A DNA stretch of 64,000 nucleotides from Nocardioides aurantiacus. Its GTDB lineage: Bacteria > Actinomycetota > Actinomycetes > Propionibacteriales > Nocardioidaceae. Shown piece after piece: positions 25,839-34,166 of this stretch (position 1 is the first letter of the stretch; each line of letters opens with the position of its first letter). A program made the position numbers and the translations under genes. The stretch spans positions 930,001 to 994,000 of the forward strand of contig NZ_RKHO01000001.1 of assembly GCF_003752505.1 (NCBI RefSeq), in the 5' to 3' direction. The notes under the pieces were generated by a model that was not told where the DNA came from, searched no databases, and was given only the letters and a program-made list of their open reading frames with translations.

Positions 25839-26121
25839 CGAGGGGCGCGCGTCGCTCCCGGTCGGCCTGGGGGGTGCGGGGCACGAGCGAGACCACCATC
25901 GCCACCAGCGCCATCACGCCGACCAGCGAGCCCATCACGATCGGGATGCTCGGCGCCGTCGACTCCTCGGCCGTCGCGCCGCCGACGGTGTAGCACAGCG
26001 AGGACGTGATCGCCGCGGTGATGATGGCCGGGAAGGGCAGCGGACCGGCGCGCAGCTGCAGCACGGCGGCCACCAGCAGCACCAGCGAGGCCACCACGAC
26101 CACCAGCGTCCCCAGCGACAT
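25777..26121 (-). CDS. Small four-helix membrane protein
   Basis: A 114-residue protein that is almost all membrane: four helices (LGTLVVVVASLVLLVAAVLQL, FPAIITAAITSSLCYTVGG, IVMGSLVGVMALVAMVVSLV, LVIATAGTIVGSLGLLFHQF). I chose ATG 26121, which has AGGAAGGGG just upstream; an in-frame ATG at 26154 has none. It is convergent with, and overlaps, the preceding gene. Function unknown. Confidence 0.7.
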   Translation of the reverse strand: MSLGTLVVVVASLVLLVAAVLQLRAGPLPFPAIITAAITSSLCYTVGGATAEESTAPSIPIVMGSLVGVMALVAMVVSLVPRTPQADRERRAPLVIATAGTIVGSLGLLFHQFL

Positions 26122-26269
26122 CGCGTCCCCTTCCTCGTGCACCGACGGGTCCATGGTCTACACGATCACGCCCGCCGGCGGGAGGACCGGGTCGGGTCGG
26201 GGGCCGGCGGGGGACCGACGCAGGGTGGGGTCGTGGGGTCGTGGGGAGCGGTCCGGCATGATCGCCGGC

Positions 26270-26464
26270 GTGAGGCACACCGAGTTCTGGACGCGCATGG
26301 AGGCGGCGCTGGGGTCGACGTACGCCCGCACCTGGGCGGACCAGCAGGTGCTGTCCGCGCTCGGGGGCCGCACGGTCACCGAGTCCCTGGACTCCGGCGA
26401 GGACGTCCGCGAGGTCTGGCGGGCGGTGTGGGCCGAGCTCGGCCTGCCGCCCCGCGACCGCTGA
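26270..26464 (+). CDS. DUF3046 protein
   Basis: A 64-residue protein of DUF3046, a small actinobacterial family usually found just before recA. VRHTEFWTRMEAALGSTYARTWADQQVLSALGGRTVTESL and WRAVWAELGLPPRDR cover the whole family. The GTG at 26270 gives the usual family length and is preceded by CATGAT and 7 bases, fitting a leaderless transcript; the in-frame ATG 26258 is part of that hexamer. Function unknown. Here a nucleotidase gene lies between it and recA. Confidence 0.88.
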   Translation: MRHTEFWTRMEAALGSTYARTWADQQVLSALGGRTVTESLDSGEDVREVWRAVWAELGLPPRDR

Positions 26465-26597
26465 CCCACGGCACCGACCCGGCAACCCGGAGGTCGTTCG
26501 CCCAGACGACATCGAACCGTGACGTCCCGGACCCTTCGCCCCGGGGCCCCGCCGCGGTTAGGGTTCCCGGGTCCCACTCGGAGGATCTGGAGCACAC

Positions 26598-28502
26598 GTG
26601 TCGATCTCTACCCCGAAGCGGCGCCTGACCGGCGCCCTCGCGTCCGCCGCCGTCGCCCTGGGTGCGCTGGCCCCCCTGGCCCTCGGCGCCTCGACCGCCG
26701 ACGCGGCCCCGGTCACCGCCAAGCCGGCCAAGCCGACGAAGCCGGCCAAGCCCGCGAAGCCGGGGAAGCCCGACAAGCCGGGTCGCTACGTCCCGGTGCA
26801 GCTGCTGTCCTTCAACGACTTCCACGGCAACCTCGAGCCCCCGTCCGGGTCGAGCGGCCGCAACACCACGGGCTACACGCCGGCCGACCCCAAGGCCCCG
26901 GTCGCGCAGACCACCGACGCCGGCGGCGCGGAGTACCTCGCCACCAGGCTCGCCCAGGCCCGCGAGGGACACCCCCAGAGCCTCACCGTGGCCGCCGGCG
27001 ACCTCATCGGCGCCTCGCCGCTGCTGTCGGCCGCCTTCCACGACGAGCCGGCCGTGGAGTCGCTCAACAAGCTCGGCCTCGACGTCAGCGCCGTCGGCAA
27101 CCACGAGTTCGACGAGGGCTACCAGGAGCTCCAGCGGATGGCGCGGGGCGGCTGCCTCGACGACGGCGCGGGCGAGGACAACCAGGACTCCTGCCCGGCC
27201 GGCACCTTCGCCGGCGCGGACTTCGACTACCTCGCCGCCAACGTGCGCTACGCCGGGACCAACGAGACGATCCTCCCGCCGTACGCCGTGAAGCAGGTCG
27301 GCGCGGCCAAGATCGGCTTCATCGGCATGACGCTGGAGGAGACCCCCGACATCGTCACCGCCAGCGGCGTGGCCGGCCTCGAGTTCGACGACGAGGTCAA
27401 GGCCGCCAACGCGCTGGTGCCCGTGCTGCGCAAGCAGGGCGTCAACGCGGTGGTGGTGCTGATCCACCAGGGCGGCACCCCCCGGCAGCTGCAGCTCGGC
27501 AAGGACGCGGACGGCAAGCCCTACTCCGTGGCCGCGCCCTACGACTACACCTGCGCCAAGGGCGGGGCCCTCGAGGACACCTCGCCGATCCTGCCCATCG
27601 CCAAGAACCTCGACCCGGCGATCGACATGGTCGTCTCGGGCCACACGCACAACCCCTACGTGTGCGACGTCAAGGACCCCGCCGGCCAGGACCGGCTGGT
27701 CACCTCGGCCTCCAGCTTCGGGCGCCTGGTCACCGAGACCAACCTGACCTACGACAAGGCGAGCAAGGACATCGTGCGGGCCAGCGTGGAGGGGGCCAAC
27801 CTCCAGGTGACGCGCGACGTGCCCAAGGACCGCGCCCAGACCGCACTGATCGCGAAGTACAAGGAGCTGGTGCGGCCCATCGCCTCACGGGTCCTCGGCA
27901 GCATCGGCGCCGACGTCACCCGGACCCCGACCACCTCGGGCGAGAGCGCCCTGGGCGACCTGATCGCCGACGCCCAGCTGGCCGACGACTCGGTGGTGAC
28001 CGGGGGCGACGAGCCCGTGATCGCCTTCATGAACCCCGGCGGCATCCGCGCGGACCTCACCCGCGACAAGCAGACCTACGGCGAGCAGGTGGGCGAGGTC
28101 ACCTACGGCGAGGCGTTCGACGTCCAGCCCTTCAACAACTTCCTGGTCTCGATGACGCTCACCGGCCAGCAGGTCTACGACGTGCTGACCCAGCAGGTCA
28201 CCGGGGCCAACGCGGCGAGCAGGAAGGTGCTGCAGGTCAGCGAGGGCTTCGAGTACCGCCTCGGCAGCGCCGGCCCCGTGGACGGCAGCGTGACCCTGGA
28301 CGGGGAAGCGATCGACAAGGCCGCGACGTACCGCATCGTGACCAACAACTTCCTCGCCGACGGGGGAGACGGTTTCCCGGCGTTCAAGGGCGGCACGGGA
28401 ATCTACTACGGCGGTCTCGACATCGACGCGTTCGCCGACTACCTCGAGCAGAACTCGCCCTACACGCCGGCGACGCCGGACCGCATCCTCCCGGCGGGCT
28501 GA
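26598..28502 (+). CDS. Secreted bifunctional metallophosphatase/5'-nucleotidase
   Basis: A 634-residue exported nucleotidase. A signal peptide (about 1-37, ending in STADAAP) is followed by a Lys/Pro repeat stretch (KPAKPTKPAKPAKPGKPDKP), which may bind the wall. The metallophosphatase domain has LLSFNDFHGNLEP, NHEFDEGYQEL and VVSGHTHNPYVCDV; the C-terminal 5'-nucleotidase domain has FMNPGGIRADL and the substrate region TNNFLADGGDGFPAF. It would release nucleosides and phosphate outside the cell. GTG start with GGAG upstream; TAGGGT at 26559-26564 may be its -10. A strong hairpin follows the stop. Confidence 0.93.
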   Translation: MSISTPKRRLTGALASAAVALGALAPLALGASTADAAPVTAKPAKPTKPAKPAKPGKPDKPGRYVPVQLLSFNDFHGNLEPPSGSSGRNTTGYTPADPKAPVAQTTDAGGAEYLATRLAQAREGHPQSLTVAAGDLIGASPLLSAAFHDEPAVESLNKLGLDVSAVGNHEFDEGYQELQRMARGGCLDDGAGEDNQDSCPAGTFAGADFDYLAANVRYAGTNETILPPYAVKQVGAAKIGFIGMTLEETPDIVTASGVAGLEFDDEVKAANALVPVLRKQGVNAVVVLIHQGGTPRQLQLGKDADGKPYSVAAPYDYTCAKGGALEDTSPILPIAKNLDPAIDMVVSGHTHNPYVCDVKDPAGQDRLVTSASSFGRLVTETNLTYDKASKDIVRASVEGANLQVTRDVPKDRAQTALIAKYKELVRPIASRVLGSIGADVTRTPTTSGESALGDLIADAQLADDSVVTGGDEPVIAFMNPGGIRADLTRDKQTYGEQVGEVTYGEAFDVQPFNNFLVSMTLTGQQVYDVLTQQVTGANAASRKVLQVSEGFEYRLGSAGPVDGSVTLDGEAIDKAATYRIVTNNFLADGGDGFPAFKGGTGIYYGGLDIDAFADYLEQNSPYTPATPDRILPAG

Positions 28503-28545
28503 CCCCCCGGGCACACCCCGCCGCACACCTCGACCGCACCACCAG

Positions 28546-28578
28546 CACGCCGGCCCGCCACCTCGGCGGGTCGGCGTG
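28546..28578 (+). terminator. Hairpin after the nucleotidase gene
   Basis: CACGCCGGCCCGCC (28546-28559) pairs with GGCGGGTCGGCGTG (28565-28578): 14 pairs with one G-U and a 5-base loop, 44 bases after the nucleotidase stop. Only TT follows rather than a long T run, as is usual in actinobacteria. Confidence 0.6.
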
Positions 28579-28590
28579 TTGCGTCGTGCA

Positions 28591-28606
28591 TCGAACAGGT
28601 GTTCGT
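28591..28606 (+). promoter_or_regulatory. LexA (SOS) box of recA
   Basis: TCGAACAGGTGTTCGT matches the actinobacterial SOS box TCGAAC-N4-GTTCGA except for the last base. A TACCGT hexamer at 28609-28614 could be the -10 of the LexA-controlled recA promoter, with the box just upstream of it. lexA itself is at the right end of the window. Confidence 0.88.
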
Positions 28607-28674
28607 ACTACCGTTGGTCTCTACAGGCAGGGGTCGCGCCGTGGTTCTCCACAGGCCGGCAGCAGTCACCGACG

Positions 28675-28697
28675 TTGTCGGTGGTCGCGCCTAACGT
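28675..28697 (+). promoter_or_regulatory. RecA-NDp (PafBC-type) promoter of recA
   Basis: TTGTCGGTG (28675-28683), 8 bases, TAACGT (28692-28697): a complete match to TTGTCRGTG-N8-TANNNT, the LexA/RecA-independent DNA-damage promoter first defined at mycobacterial recA and bound by PafBC. It lies about 70 bases after the LexA box, giving recA two damage-responsive promoters. Confidence 0.85.
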
Positions 28698-28755
28698 CTG
28701 GCAGGACACGAGGTCGACCCGCGCCGCCCGGCGCGACGAGAGGTGAGGAAGTCCC

Positions 28756-29826
28756 ATGGCTGCTGCCACGAACAACCGCGAGAAGGCGCTCGACGTCGCG
28801 CTGGCGTCCATCGAGAAGCAGTTCGGCAAGGGCTCGGTGATGCGTCTCGGCGACGAGACCCGTGCCCCGCTCGAGATCATCCCCACGGGTGCGATCTCCC
28901 TCGACATCGCGCTCGGCCTCGGCGGGCTGCCGCGGGGGCGTGTGGTCGAGGTCTACGGCCCGGAGTCCTCGGGAAAGACGACCGTCGCGCTGCACGCGGT
29001 GGCCAACGCGCAGGCGGCCGGCGGCATCGTGGCCTTCATCGACGCCGAGCACGCGCTCGACCCCGACTACGCCCAGGCCCTCGGGGTCGACACCGACGCG
29101 CTGCTGGTCTCCCAGCCCGACTCCGGTGAGCAGGCGCTCGAGATCGCCGACATGCTGATCCGCTCCGGGGCGCTCGACCTCATCGTCATCGACTCCGTGG
29201 CGGCCCTGGTGCCCCGCGCCGAGATCGAGGGCGAGATGGGTGACAGCCACGTCGGCCTCCAGGCCCGGCTGATGAGCCAGGCGCTGCGCAAGATGACCGG
29301 CGCGCTCAACAACTCCGGCACCACCGCGATCTTCATCAACCAGCTGCGCGAGAAGATCGGCGTGATGTTCGGCTCTCCCGAGACCACCACCGGTGGCCGC
29401 GCGCTGAAGTTCTACTCCTCGGTCCGGCTCGACGTGCGCCGCATCGAGACGCTCAAGGACGGCACCGAGATGGTGGGCAACCGCACCCGCGTCAAGGTCG
29501 TGAAGAACAAGGTCGCCCCGCCGTTCAAGCAGGCCGAGTTCGACATCATGTACGGCAAGGGCATCAGCCGTGAGGGCGGGCTCATCGACGTCGGCGTCGA
29601 GGAGGGTCTCGTCCGCAAGGCCGGCGCTTGGTACACCTACGAGGGCGACCAGCTCGGTCAGGGCAAGGAGAACGCCCGCACCTTCCTGCGCGACAACCCC
29701 GACCTGGCCAACGAGATCGAGAAGAAGATCCTCGAGAAGCTCGGCATCGGTCCCCAGGTCGACGCCCCGGCCGAGCCCTTCGCCGCCGACGCCCCCGGGA
29801 TCGACCCCGACGGCATCGACTTCTGA
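28756..29826 (+). CDS. recA: Recombinase RecA
   Basis: A 356-residue RecA without intein. Walker A is GPESSGKTT, Walker [11 protein letters not shown], loop L1 [17 protein letters not shown] segment, L2 [30 protein letters not shown]; the C terminus is acidic. It catalyses strand exchange and triggers LexA self-cleavage. The ATG has AGGTGAGGAAG upstream. Two promoters precede it (LexA box and RecA-NDp type). A hairpin separates it from recX. Confidence 0.99.
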   Translation: MAAATNNREKALDVALASIEKQFGKGSVMRLGDETRAPLEIIPTGAISLDIALGLGGLPRGRVVEVYGPESSGKTTVALHAVANAQAAGGIVAFIDAEHALDPDYAQALGVDTDALLVSQPDSGEQALEIADMLIRSGALDLIVIDSVAALVPRAEIEGEMGDSHVGLQARLMSQALRKMTGALNNSGTTAIFINQLREKIGVMFGSPETTTGGRALKFYSSVRLDVRRIETLKDGTEMVGNRTRVKVVKNKVAPPFKQAEFDIMYGKGISREGGLIDVGVEEGLVRKAGAWYTYEGDQLGQGKENARTFLRDNPDLANEIEKKILEKLGIGPQVDAPAEPFAADAPGIDPDGIDF

Positions 29827-29863
29827 CGGCCCCGGGGCCGGGGGACGAAGCCTCGGAACAGGC

Positions 29864-29893
29864 CACCGGGTCGAGGCGTCTCGAGACCCGGTG
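29864..29893 (+). terminator. Hairpin in the recA-recX gap
   Basis: CACCGGGTC (29864-29872) pairs with GACCCGGTG (29885-29893), and the inside adds GAG/CTC around a GCGT loop with a 2-base bulge, 12 pairs in all. With no T run it may be a partial terminator, lowering recX relative to recA as known for recA-recX in E. coli, or a processing site. Confidence 0.5.
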
Positions 29894-29940
29894 ACGAGAC
29901 CGCCGACCGCAACCACGGGTAGTCGAGGAAGGTGTGCACG

Positions 29941-30522
29941 ATGACGACCGGACGTCGCAGCAGGTCCCGGGACCGCTGGGGCCGCGAGCCCGCCGCCGAC
30001 CTCGACACCGGTCCCGACGCGGACCCCGAGTCCGTGGCCCGCACCATCCTCCTCGACCAGCTCACCGGGCGCGCCCGCACGCGCGCCGAGCTGGCCGACA
30101 AGCTGGCGAGCAAGGGGGTGCCCGACGAGGTCGGGCACCGCCTGCTCGACCGGTTCGAGGAGGTCGGGCTGGTCGACGACTCCGCCTTCGCGCGCGAGTG
30201 GGTCGAGCAGCGCCAACGGGGCCGGGGCCTGGCGCGTCGTGCGCTGGCGCAGGAGCTGCGCCGCAAGGGCGTCGACGACGAGGTCGCCCGTGAGGCCCTG
30301 GAGGAGGTGGACGGCGACGCCGAGGAGGCCTCGGCCCGCCGTCTGGTGCAGGCCCGGCTGCGCACCGTCAGCACCCTGGACCGTGACCGCGCCACGCGGC
30401 GTCTGGTGGGGATGCTGGCCCGCAAGGGCCACTCCAGCGCGACCGCCTTCCGCGTCGTCCGCAGCGAGCTCGACGCGGTCGGTCTCGAGCGCGACGACGA
30501 CCCCGAGGTCGACGGGCTCTAG
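29941..30522 (+). CDS. recX: Regulatory protein RecX
   Basis: A 193-residue RecX, the modulator that caps RecA filaments. Three-helix repeats are visible: ARTILLDQLTGRARTRAELADKLASKGVP, VDDSAFAREWVEQRQRGRGLARRALAQELRRKGVDDEVAREAL and RLVGMLARKGHSSATAFRVVRSEL. The N-terminal 30 residues are basic and disordered. ATG 29941 lies 9 bases after GAGGAAGG; an in-frame GTG at 29932 is too close to it. Co-transcribed with recA across a hairpin. Confidence 0.94.
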   Translation: MTTGRRSRSRDRWGREPAADLDTGPDADPESVARTILLDQLTGRARTRAELADKLASKGVPDEVGHRLLDRFEEVGLVDDSAFAREWVEQRQRGRGLARRALAQELRRKGVDDEVAREALEEVDGDAEEASARRLVQARLRTVSTLDRDRATRRLVGMLARKGHSSATAFRVVRSELDAVGLERDDDPEVDGL

Positions 30523-30549
30523 GACCCGCGGTCCCGGTCGGAGGCCGGG

Positions 30550-31077
30550 TCAGGCGACGTCGGTGGCCGTGGCGCTGCCGTCGACGGCGGTCTCGCCGAT
30601 CAGGAACGACATCGTGGTGGCGTCGTCGGCGTCGAGGGTGCCCGCGCGCAGCGCGGCCCGGGTCCAGCTGCGCCACATCGTCCGGTAGGCCAGCGGGTTG
30701 TGGCTGTCCTCGGCGTAGGCCCACAGCCCGTCGTGACCGTGGCGCAGGAGCGTGGTCGAGCAGGCGGAGTGGACCGAGCCGTCACCCGGGTCGCGCAACG
30801 TGTTGCGCAGCTCGAGCACGACCCGGTCGTGGGAGGGGTCGAAGGCCTGCCACACCACCTCGTGCCGCTCCAGCATCGTGCCGGGGAAGGTCGTCATCGA
30901 GGTGAGCACCCACCCGCGGATCGCCTCACGTCCGACCGCGTCGGGGTGCCCGGCCCGGCGGTAGGTCGCGTCCGCGGTGAACAGGTCGGCGAAGTCGCCC
31001 CAACGACCGGAGCCGGCGATCTCGTCGACCCGGGCGCGGTAGTCGGTGAACGCCTGCTCGAGCTCGGACAGCTGCAC
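30550..31077 (-). CDS. SnoaL/NTF2-like domain protein
   Basis: A 175-residue protein of the SnoaL-like (cystatin-fold) superfamily: LEQAFTDYRARVDEIAGSGRWGDFADLFTADATYRRAGHPDAVGREAIRGWV is the typical helix-strand start with an Asp that is often catalytic. A later stretch, VVWQAFDPSHDRVVLELRNTLRDPGDGSVHSACSTTLLRHGHDGLWAYAEDSHNP, completes the barrel. Such proteins are ketosteroid-isomerase-like enzymes or ring-hydroxylating accessory subunits; the reaction cannot be told. The GTG at 31077 is where the domain begins; nothing upstream looks like protein. Confidence 0.82.
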   Translation of the reverse strand: MQLSELEQAFTDYRARVDEIAGSGRWGDFADLFTADATYRRAGHPDAVGREAIRGWVLTSMTTFPGTMLERHEVVWQAFDPSHDRVVLELRNTLRDPGDGSVHSACSTTLLRHGHDGLWAYAEDSHNPLAYRTMWRSWTRAALRAGTLDADDATTMSFLIGETAVDGSATATDVA

Positions 31078-31194
31078 GGGAGGAATCCAAGCAGACCCCG
31101 ACCCCGGGCGAGGAGGGTACGACGAGGTCGGCGGGACCTCGCCAGGCTGGGGCACCACAGGTGTCCGACGGCCGCTCGAGGGGTACGACGAGTC

Positions 31195-32037
31195 GTGGTG
31201 CGCATCGGGGTGTCGGGCTGGACCTACCGGGCGTGGCGCGGCGACTTCTACCCCGCCGGGCTGGTGCAGCGGCGGGAGCTGGCCTACATGGCGGAGCGGC
31301 TCACCTCGATCGAGGTCAACGGCTCGTTCTACTCCCTGCAGCGGCCCACCAGCTGGGAGCGGTGGCGCGCCGAGGTGCCCGAGGGCTTCGTGTTCTCGGT
31401 CAAGGGCAGCCGCTTCGTCACCCACCTGCGGCGGCTGCGCGAGCCGCGGGTGCCGCTCGCCAACTTCTTCGCCCAGGGCCTGCTGGGGCTCGGGGACGCG
31501 CTCGGCCCGGTGCTGTGGCAGCTGCCGGCCACCCAGGCGTGGGACGAGCAGCTCGTGGGGGAGTTCCTGGCCCTGCTGCCCCGCACGACCGGCGAGGCCG
31601 CCGAGCTGGCGCAGCAGCACGACGACAAGGTCGCCGGCGACCGGCTGTGGGTGGGCGAGGTGCTGGACCGGCCGATGGTCCACGTCCTGGAGCCGCGGCA
31701 CCACGGGTTCGCCGACCCGGCGGCGCTGCAGCAGCTCGACGAGGCGGGCGTGGGGCTGGTGGTGGCCGACTCCGCCTCGAGGTTCCCCCGCTTCGAGCAG
31801 GCGCAGGGGCCGGTCGTCTACGTCCGCCTGCACGGCGACGTCGACCTCTACGTGAGCGGCTACGGCGACGAGGCCCTGGATGCGTGGGCGGAGAAGATCC
31901 GCGGGTGGACCGCCGACGGCCGGGAGGCCTACGTCTACTTCGACAACGACGCCAAGGGCCACGCCCCGTGGGACGCGCTGCAGCTCATCGATCGGCTCGG
32001 GCGACCCCCGGGCCTGCCGGACCGCCACGGGTCCTAG
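31195..32037 (+). CDS. DUF72 family protein
   Basis: A 280-residue TIM-barrel protein of DUF72 (YecE-like). RIGVSGWTYRAWRGDFYPAGLVQRRELAYMAERLTSIEVNGSFYSLQRPTSWERW is the family signature, with GFVFSVKGSRFVTHLRRL and VYFDNDAKGHAPWDALQL further on. The molecular function of DUF72 is not established. Adjacent GTG codons at 31195 and 31198 both fit; TACGAC at 31184-31189 may be the -10. No ribosome binding site is seen. Confidence 0.9.
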   Translation: MVRIGVSGWTYRAWRGDFYPAGLVQRRELAYMAERLTSIEVNGSFYSLQRPTSWERWRAEVPEGFVFSVKGSRFVTHLRRLREPRVPLANFFAQGLLGLGDALGPVLWQLPATQAWDEQLVGEFLALLPRTTGEAAELAQQHDDKVAGDRLWVGEVLDRPMVHVLEPRHHGFADPAALQQLDEAGVGLVVADSASRFPRFEQAQGPVVYVRLHGDVDLYVSGYGDEALDAWAEKIRGWTADGREAYVYFDNDAKGHAPWDALQLIDRLGRPPGLPDRHGS

Positions 32038-32048
32038 AGTCCGCAGGC
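32035..32048 (+). promoter_or_regulatory. Leaderless promoter of DUF4442 gene
   Basis: TAGAGT (32035-32040) fits TANNNT and lies 8 bases before the ATG at 32049, partly inside the last codon of the upstream gene. There is no ribosome binding site in between apart from a weak AGG. Confidence 0.4.
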
Positions 32049-32540
32049 ATGAGCCGCGTCCTCGACCTGCACCGCGCCAGCACGTCGCTGCCCCTGGTGG
32101 GCCCGCTGGTGGGGGAGCGACTGTTCTCCTTCGCCTTCAGCCAGGTGGCGCCGTACTTCTGGAGCATCCGGCCGCGGTTCACCGTGATCGAGCCCCACCA
32201 CGCCGAGGTCGTCATCCCCAAGCGGCGCGCGGTGAAGAACCACATCGGCACCGTCCACGCCATCGCGCTGTGCAACGGCCTCGAGGCTGCGATGGGGGTG
32301 CTCGCCGAGGCCACCATCCCGACCGGCAAGCGGTGGATCCCCAAGGGGATGGAGGTCGCCTACACCGCCAAGGCCACCAGCGACATCACCTGCCACGCCG
32401 ACACCGACCCCGCGCAGTGGAGCGACGCGGCGCTGCCGGCGGAGGGTGGCGAGGTGGCGGTCCGCGTGAAGGGCGTCCGCACCGACGGCACCGTGGTGAT
32501 CGAGGGCGTCATCCGGCTCTGGGTGACCCCCGAGCGCTGA
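32049..32540 (+). CDS. DUF4442 hotdog-fold protein
   Basis: A 163-residue protein with the thioesterase-like hotdog fold of DUF4442. FSQVAPYFWSIRPRFTVIEPHHAEVVIPKRRAVKNHIGTVHAIALCNGLEAAMG is the family core, with an HIGTVHA segment at the position of the hotdog helix, followed by IPKGMEVAYTAKATSDITCHAD. It probably binds or hydrolyses an acyl-CoA. It starts 11 bases after the DUF72 gene. Confidence 0.87.
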   Translation: MSRVLDLHRASTSLPLVGPLVGERLFSFAFSQVAPYFWSIRPRFTVIEPHHAEVVIPKRRAVKNHIGTVHAIALCNGLEAAMGVLAEATIPTGKRWIPKGMEVAYTAKATSDITCHADTDPAQWSDAALPAEGGEVAVRVKGVRTDGTVVIEGVIRLWVTPER

Positions 32541-32551
32541 CCCGCCGGAGC

Positions 32552-33397
32552 TCAGGCCGCGCCCGGGCCCCCGACCGCTCCGTCGATGGGGTTGCGCTCA
32601 CCGACGTACCGTTTTTGGACCCAGGTCGCGAGCAGGGTCAGGGCGACGCACATCAGGATGTACAGCGCCGCGGTCACGGCGATCGCGGCGACCTGGTTGC
32701 CGAACTGCTGGTAGATCTGGCTGGTCACGCGGGTGAGGCCGGGGGAGGCGACGGCGTACCCCAGGCTGGTGTCCTTCAGGGCCACGACGCACTGGCTGAT
32801 GATGGCCGGCAGCATGATCTTCACCGCTTGCGGGAGCAGCACCAGGTTGGTGACCTGGGTCTTGCGCATCCCCAGGGCGTACGCCGCCTCGGACTGCCCC
32901 TGCGGCACGGCGTTGATCCCGGCCCGGAAGATCTCGGCCAGCACCGAGCCGTTGTAGAGCGTCAGCGCGAGCACCACGCTCCAGAAGGCGCCGCTCTGCC
33001 CGCTGTTGATGCCGAAGGTGAAGAAGAACAGGATCATCAGCAGCAGCACGGGGACCGCGCGGAAGAACTCGACCACGACGGTCGCCGGGACCCGGATCCA
33101 GGCACGGTCGGCGAGCTTGGCCACCCCGAGGACGAGCCCGACCACCACCGACAGTGCCACCGCGGCCGCTGCCATCTTGAGGGTGGCCAGCACGCCGTCG
33201 ACCAGGATGACCTCGATGAAGCGGGGGGTGATGAACACCTCCCACTGGTCGTAGGCGAACGTCCCGGCGACGTACAGGCGCTGCAGCACGAAACCGATCA
33301 CCAGCAGCAGCAACACGACGCCGAGGAGGGTGTAGAGGCGGTGACGACGCACGGTCCGGGGGCCGGGGGCGTCGAAGAGGATGCTGGGCGCGCTCAT
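32552..33397 (-). CDS. gluD: Glutamate-type ABC transporter permease
   Basis: A 281-residue permease of the polar amino acid family (His/Glu/Gln class). A long N-terminal tail and helix precede the conserved core (FIEVILVDGVLATLKMAAAAVALSVVVGLVLGVAKL, VVEFFRAVPVLLLMI) and the EAA loop EAAYALGMRKTQVTNLVLLPQAVKIMLP that docks on the ATPase. The ATG lies in a one-base TGATG overlap with the upstream permease. Gene order A-B-C-D matches the Corynebacterium gluABCD glutamate uptake operon; the amino acid is inferred. Confidence 0.88.
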   Translation of the reverse strand: MSAPSILFDAPGPRTVRRHRLYTLLGVVLLLLVIGFVLQRLYVAGTFAYDQWEVFITPRFIEVILVDGVLATLKMAAAAVALSVVVGLVLGVAKLADRAWIRVPATVVVEFFRAVPVLLLMILFFFTFGINSGQSGAFWSVVLALTLYNGSVLAEIFRAGINAVPQGQSEAAYALGMRKTQVTNLVLLPQAVKIMLPAIISQCVVALKDTSLGYAVASPGLTRVTSQIYQQFGNQVAAIAVTAALYILMCVALTLLATWVQKRYVGERNPIDGAVGGPGAA

Positions 33398-34080
33398 CAC
33401 GCCACCTTCCAACGGCGTTCGAGACGGTTGGCGACGAACGAGAGCGCGAGCACCAACACGACGAAGACGGCGGCGAAGACGAAGAAGATGCCGTAGCGCT
33501 GCCCCGGGTCGTTGTTGGTGAACGAGCGCATCCGGCCGAAGGCCTCCAGCACCCCGAGCGCACCGCACTCGGTGGTGTTCTTGAGCAGGGCGATCTGGAC
33601 GCTGGCCAGCGGCGGGACCGAGGCACGCACGGCCTGGGGCAGCACCACCTGGGTCATCACCCCGCCGAAGGGGAGCCCGATCGCGCGGGCGGCCTCGGCC
33701 TGGCCCACCGGCACCGCGTTGATGCCCGAGCGGATGGCCTCGCACACGAACGCGGCGGTGTAGAGCGAGAGCCCCACCACCAGCGAGGCGAAGATGTTGT
33801 TGATCCGCCACTGGCCCAGGTCGAGGTCGACGAAGGAGAAGGTCAGACCGATCTTGGGCCCGGCGAACCGGAAGAAGAGGAGCACCACGAGCAGCGGCGT
33901 GTTGCGCACCAGCAGGACGTACGCCGCGCCGGCGCGCCGCAGGACGGCCACGGGGCCGACCCGCATCGCGGCGACCAGCGTGCCCAGGAGCAGGGAGAGC
34001 ACGGCGGCGACGACGAAGAACAGCAGGGTGTAGCCGAAGGCGCGGACCAGCAGGTCCAGGTTCTCGTAGACCAGGCGCAC
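33397..34080 (-). CDS. gluC: Glutamate-type ABC transporter permease
   Basis: A 227-residue permease of the same family, partner of the next gene. LLVRAFGYTLLFFVVAAVLSLLLGTLVAAMRVGPV and YVLLVRNTPLLVVLLFF open the core, and the EAA loop is EAARAIGLPFGGVMTQVVLPQAVRASVPP. It lies 86 bases after the binding-protein gene, with a perfect 15-pair hairpin in that gap. Confidence 0.9.
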   Translation of the reverse strand: MRLVYENLDLLVRAFGYTLLFFVVAAVLSLLLGTLVAAMRVGPVAVLRRAGAAYVLLVRNTPLLVVLLFFRFAGPKIGLTFSFVDLDLGQWRINNIFASLVVGLSLYTAAFVCEAIRSGINAVPVGQAEAARAIGLPFGGVMTQVVLPQAVRASVPPLASVQIALLKNTTECGALGVLEAFGRMRSFTNNDPGQRYGIFFVFAAVFVVLVLALSFVANRLERRWKVA

Positions 34081-34122
34081 GTCGTCCTCCTCTCAGGGTG
34101 GCGGGATAGCGGACACCCGACG

Positions 34123-34156
34123 CCGCACCCGTGACGGGGCTCCGTCACGGGTGCGG
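34123..34156. repeat. Perfect 15-pair hairpin between gluB and gluC
   Basis: CCGCACCCGTGACGG (34123-34137) and CCGTCACGGGTGCGG (34142-34156) are perfectly complementary around the 4-base loop GGCT, 10 bases after the gluB stop. It probably stops part of the transcripts or protects the gluB 3' end, so that more binding protein than permease is made. Confidence 0.8.
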
Positions 34157-34166
34157 CAGCGGTCGA

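Noticed and set aside
26759-26790. Tandem AAGCC-type repeats in the nucleotidase gene as a CRISPR or DNA repeat
   Set aside because: They encode the KPAKP-type linker of the exported nucleotidase; units are short, coding and without spacers.
28503-28755. A small gene in the nucleotidase-recA gap
   Set aside because: Short frames there cross the hairpin, the LexA box and the RecA-NDp promoter and have no ribosome binding site or plausible protein.
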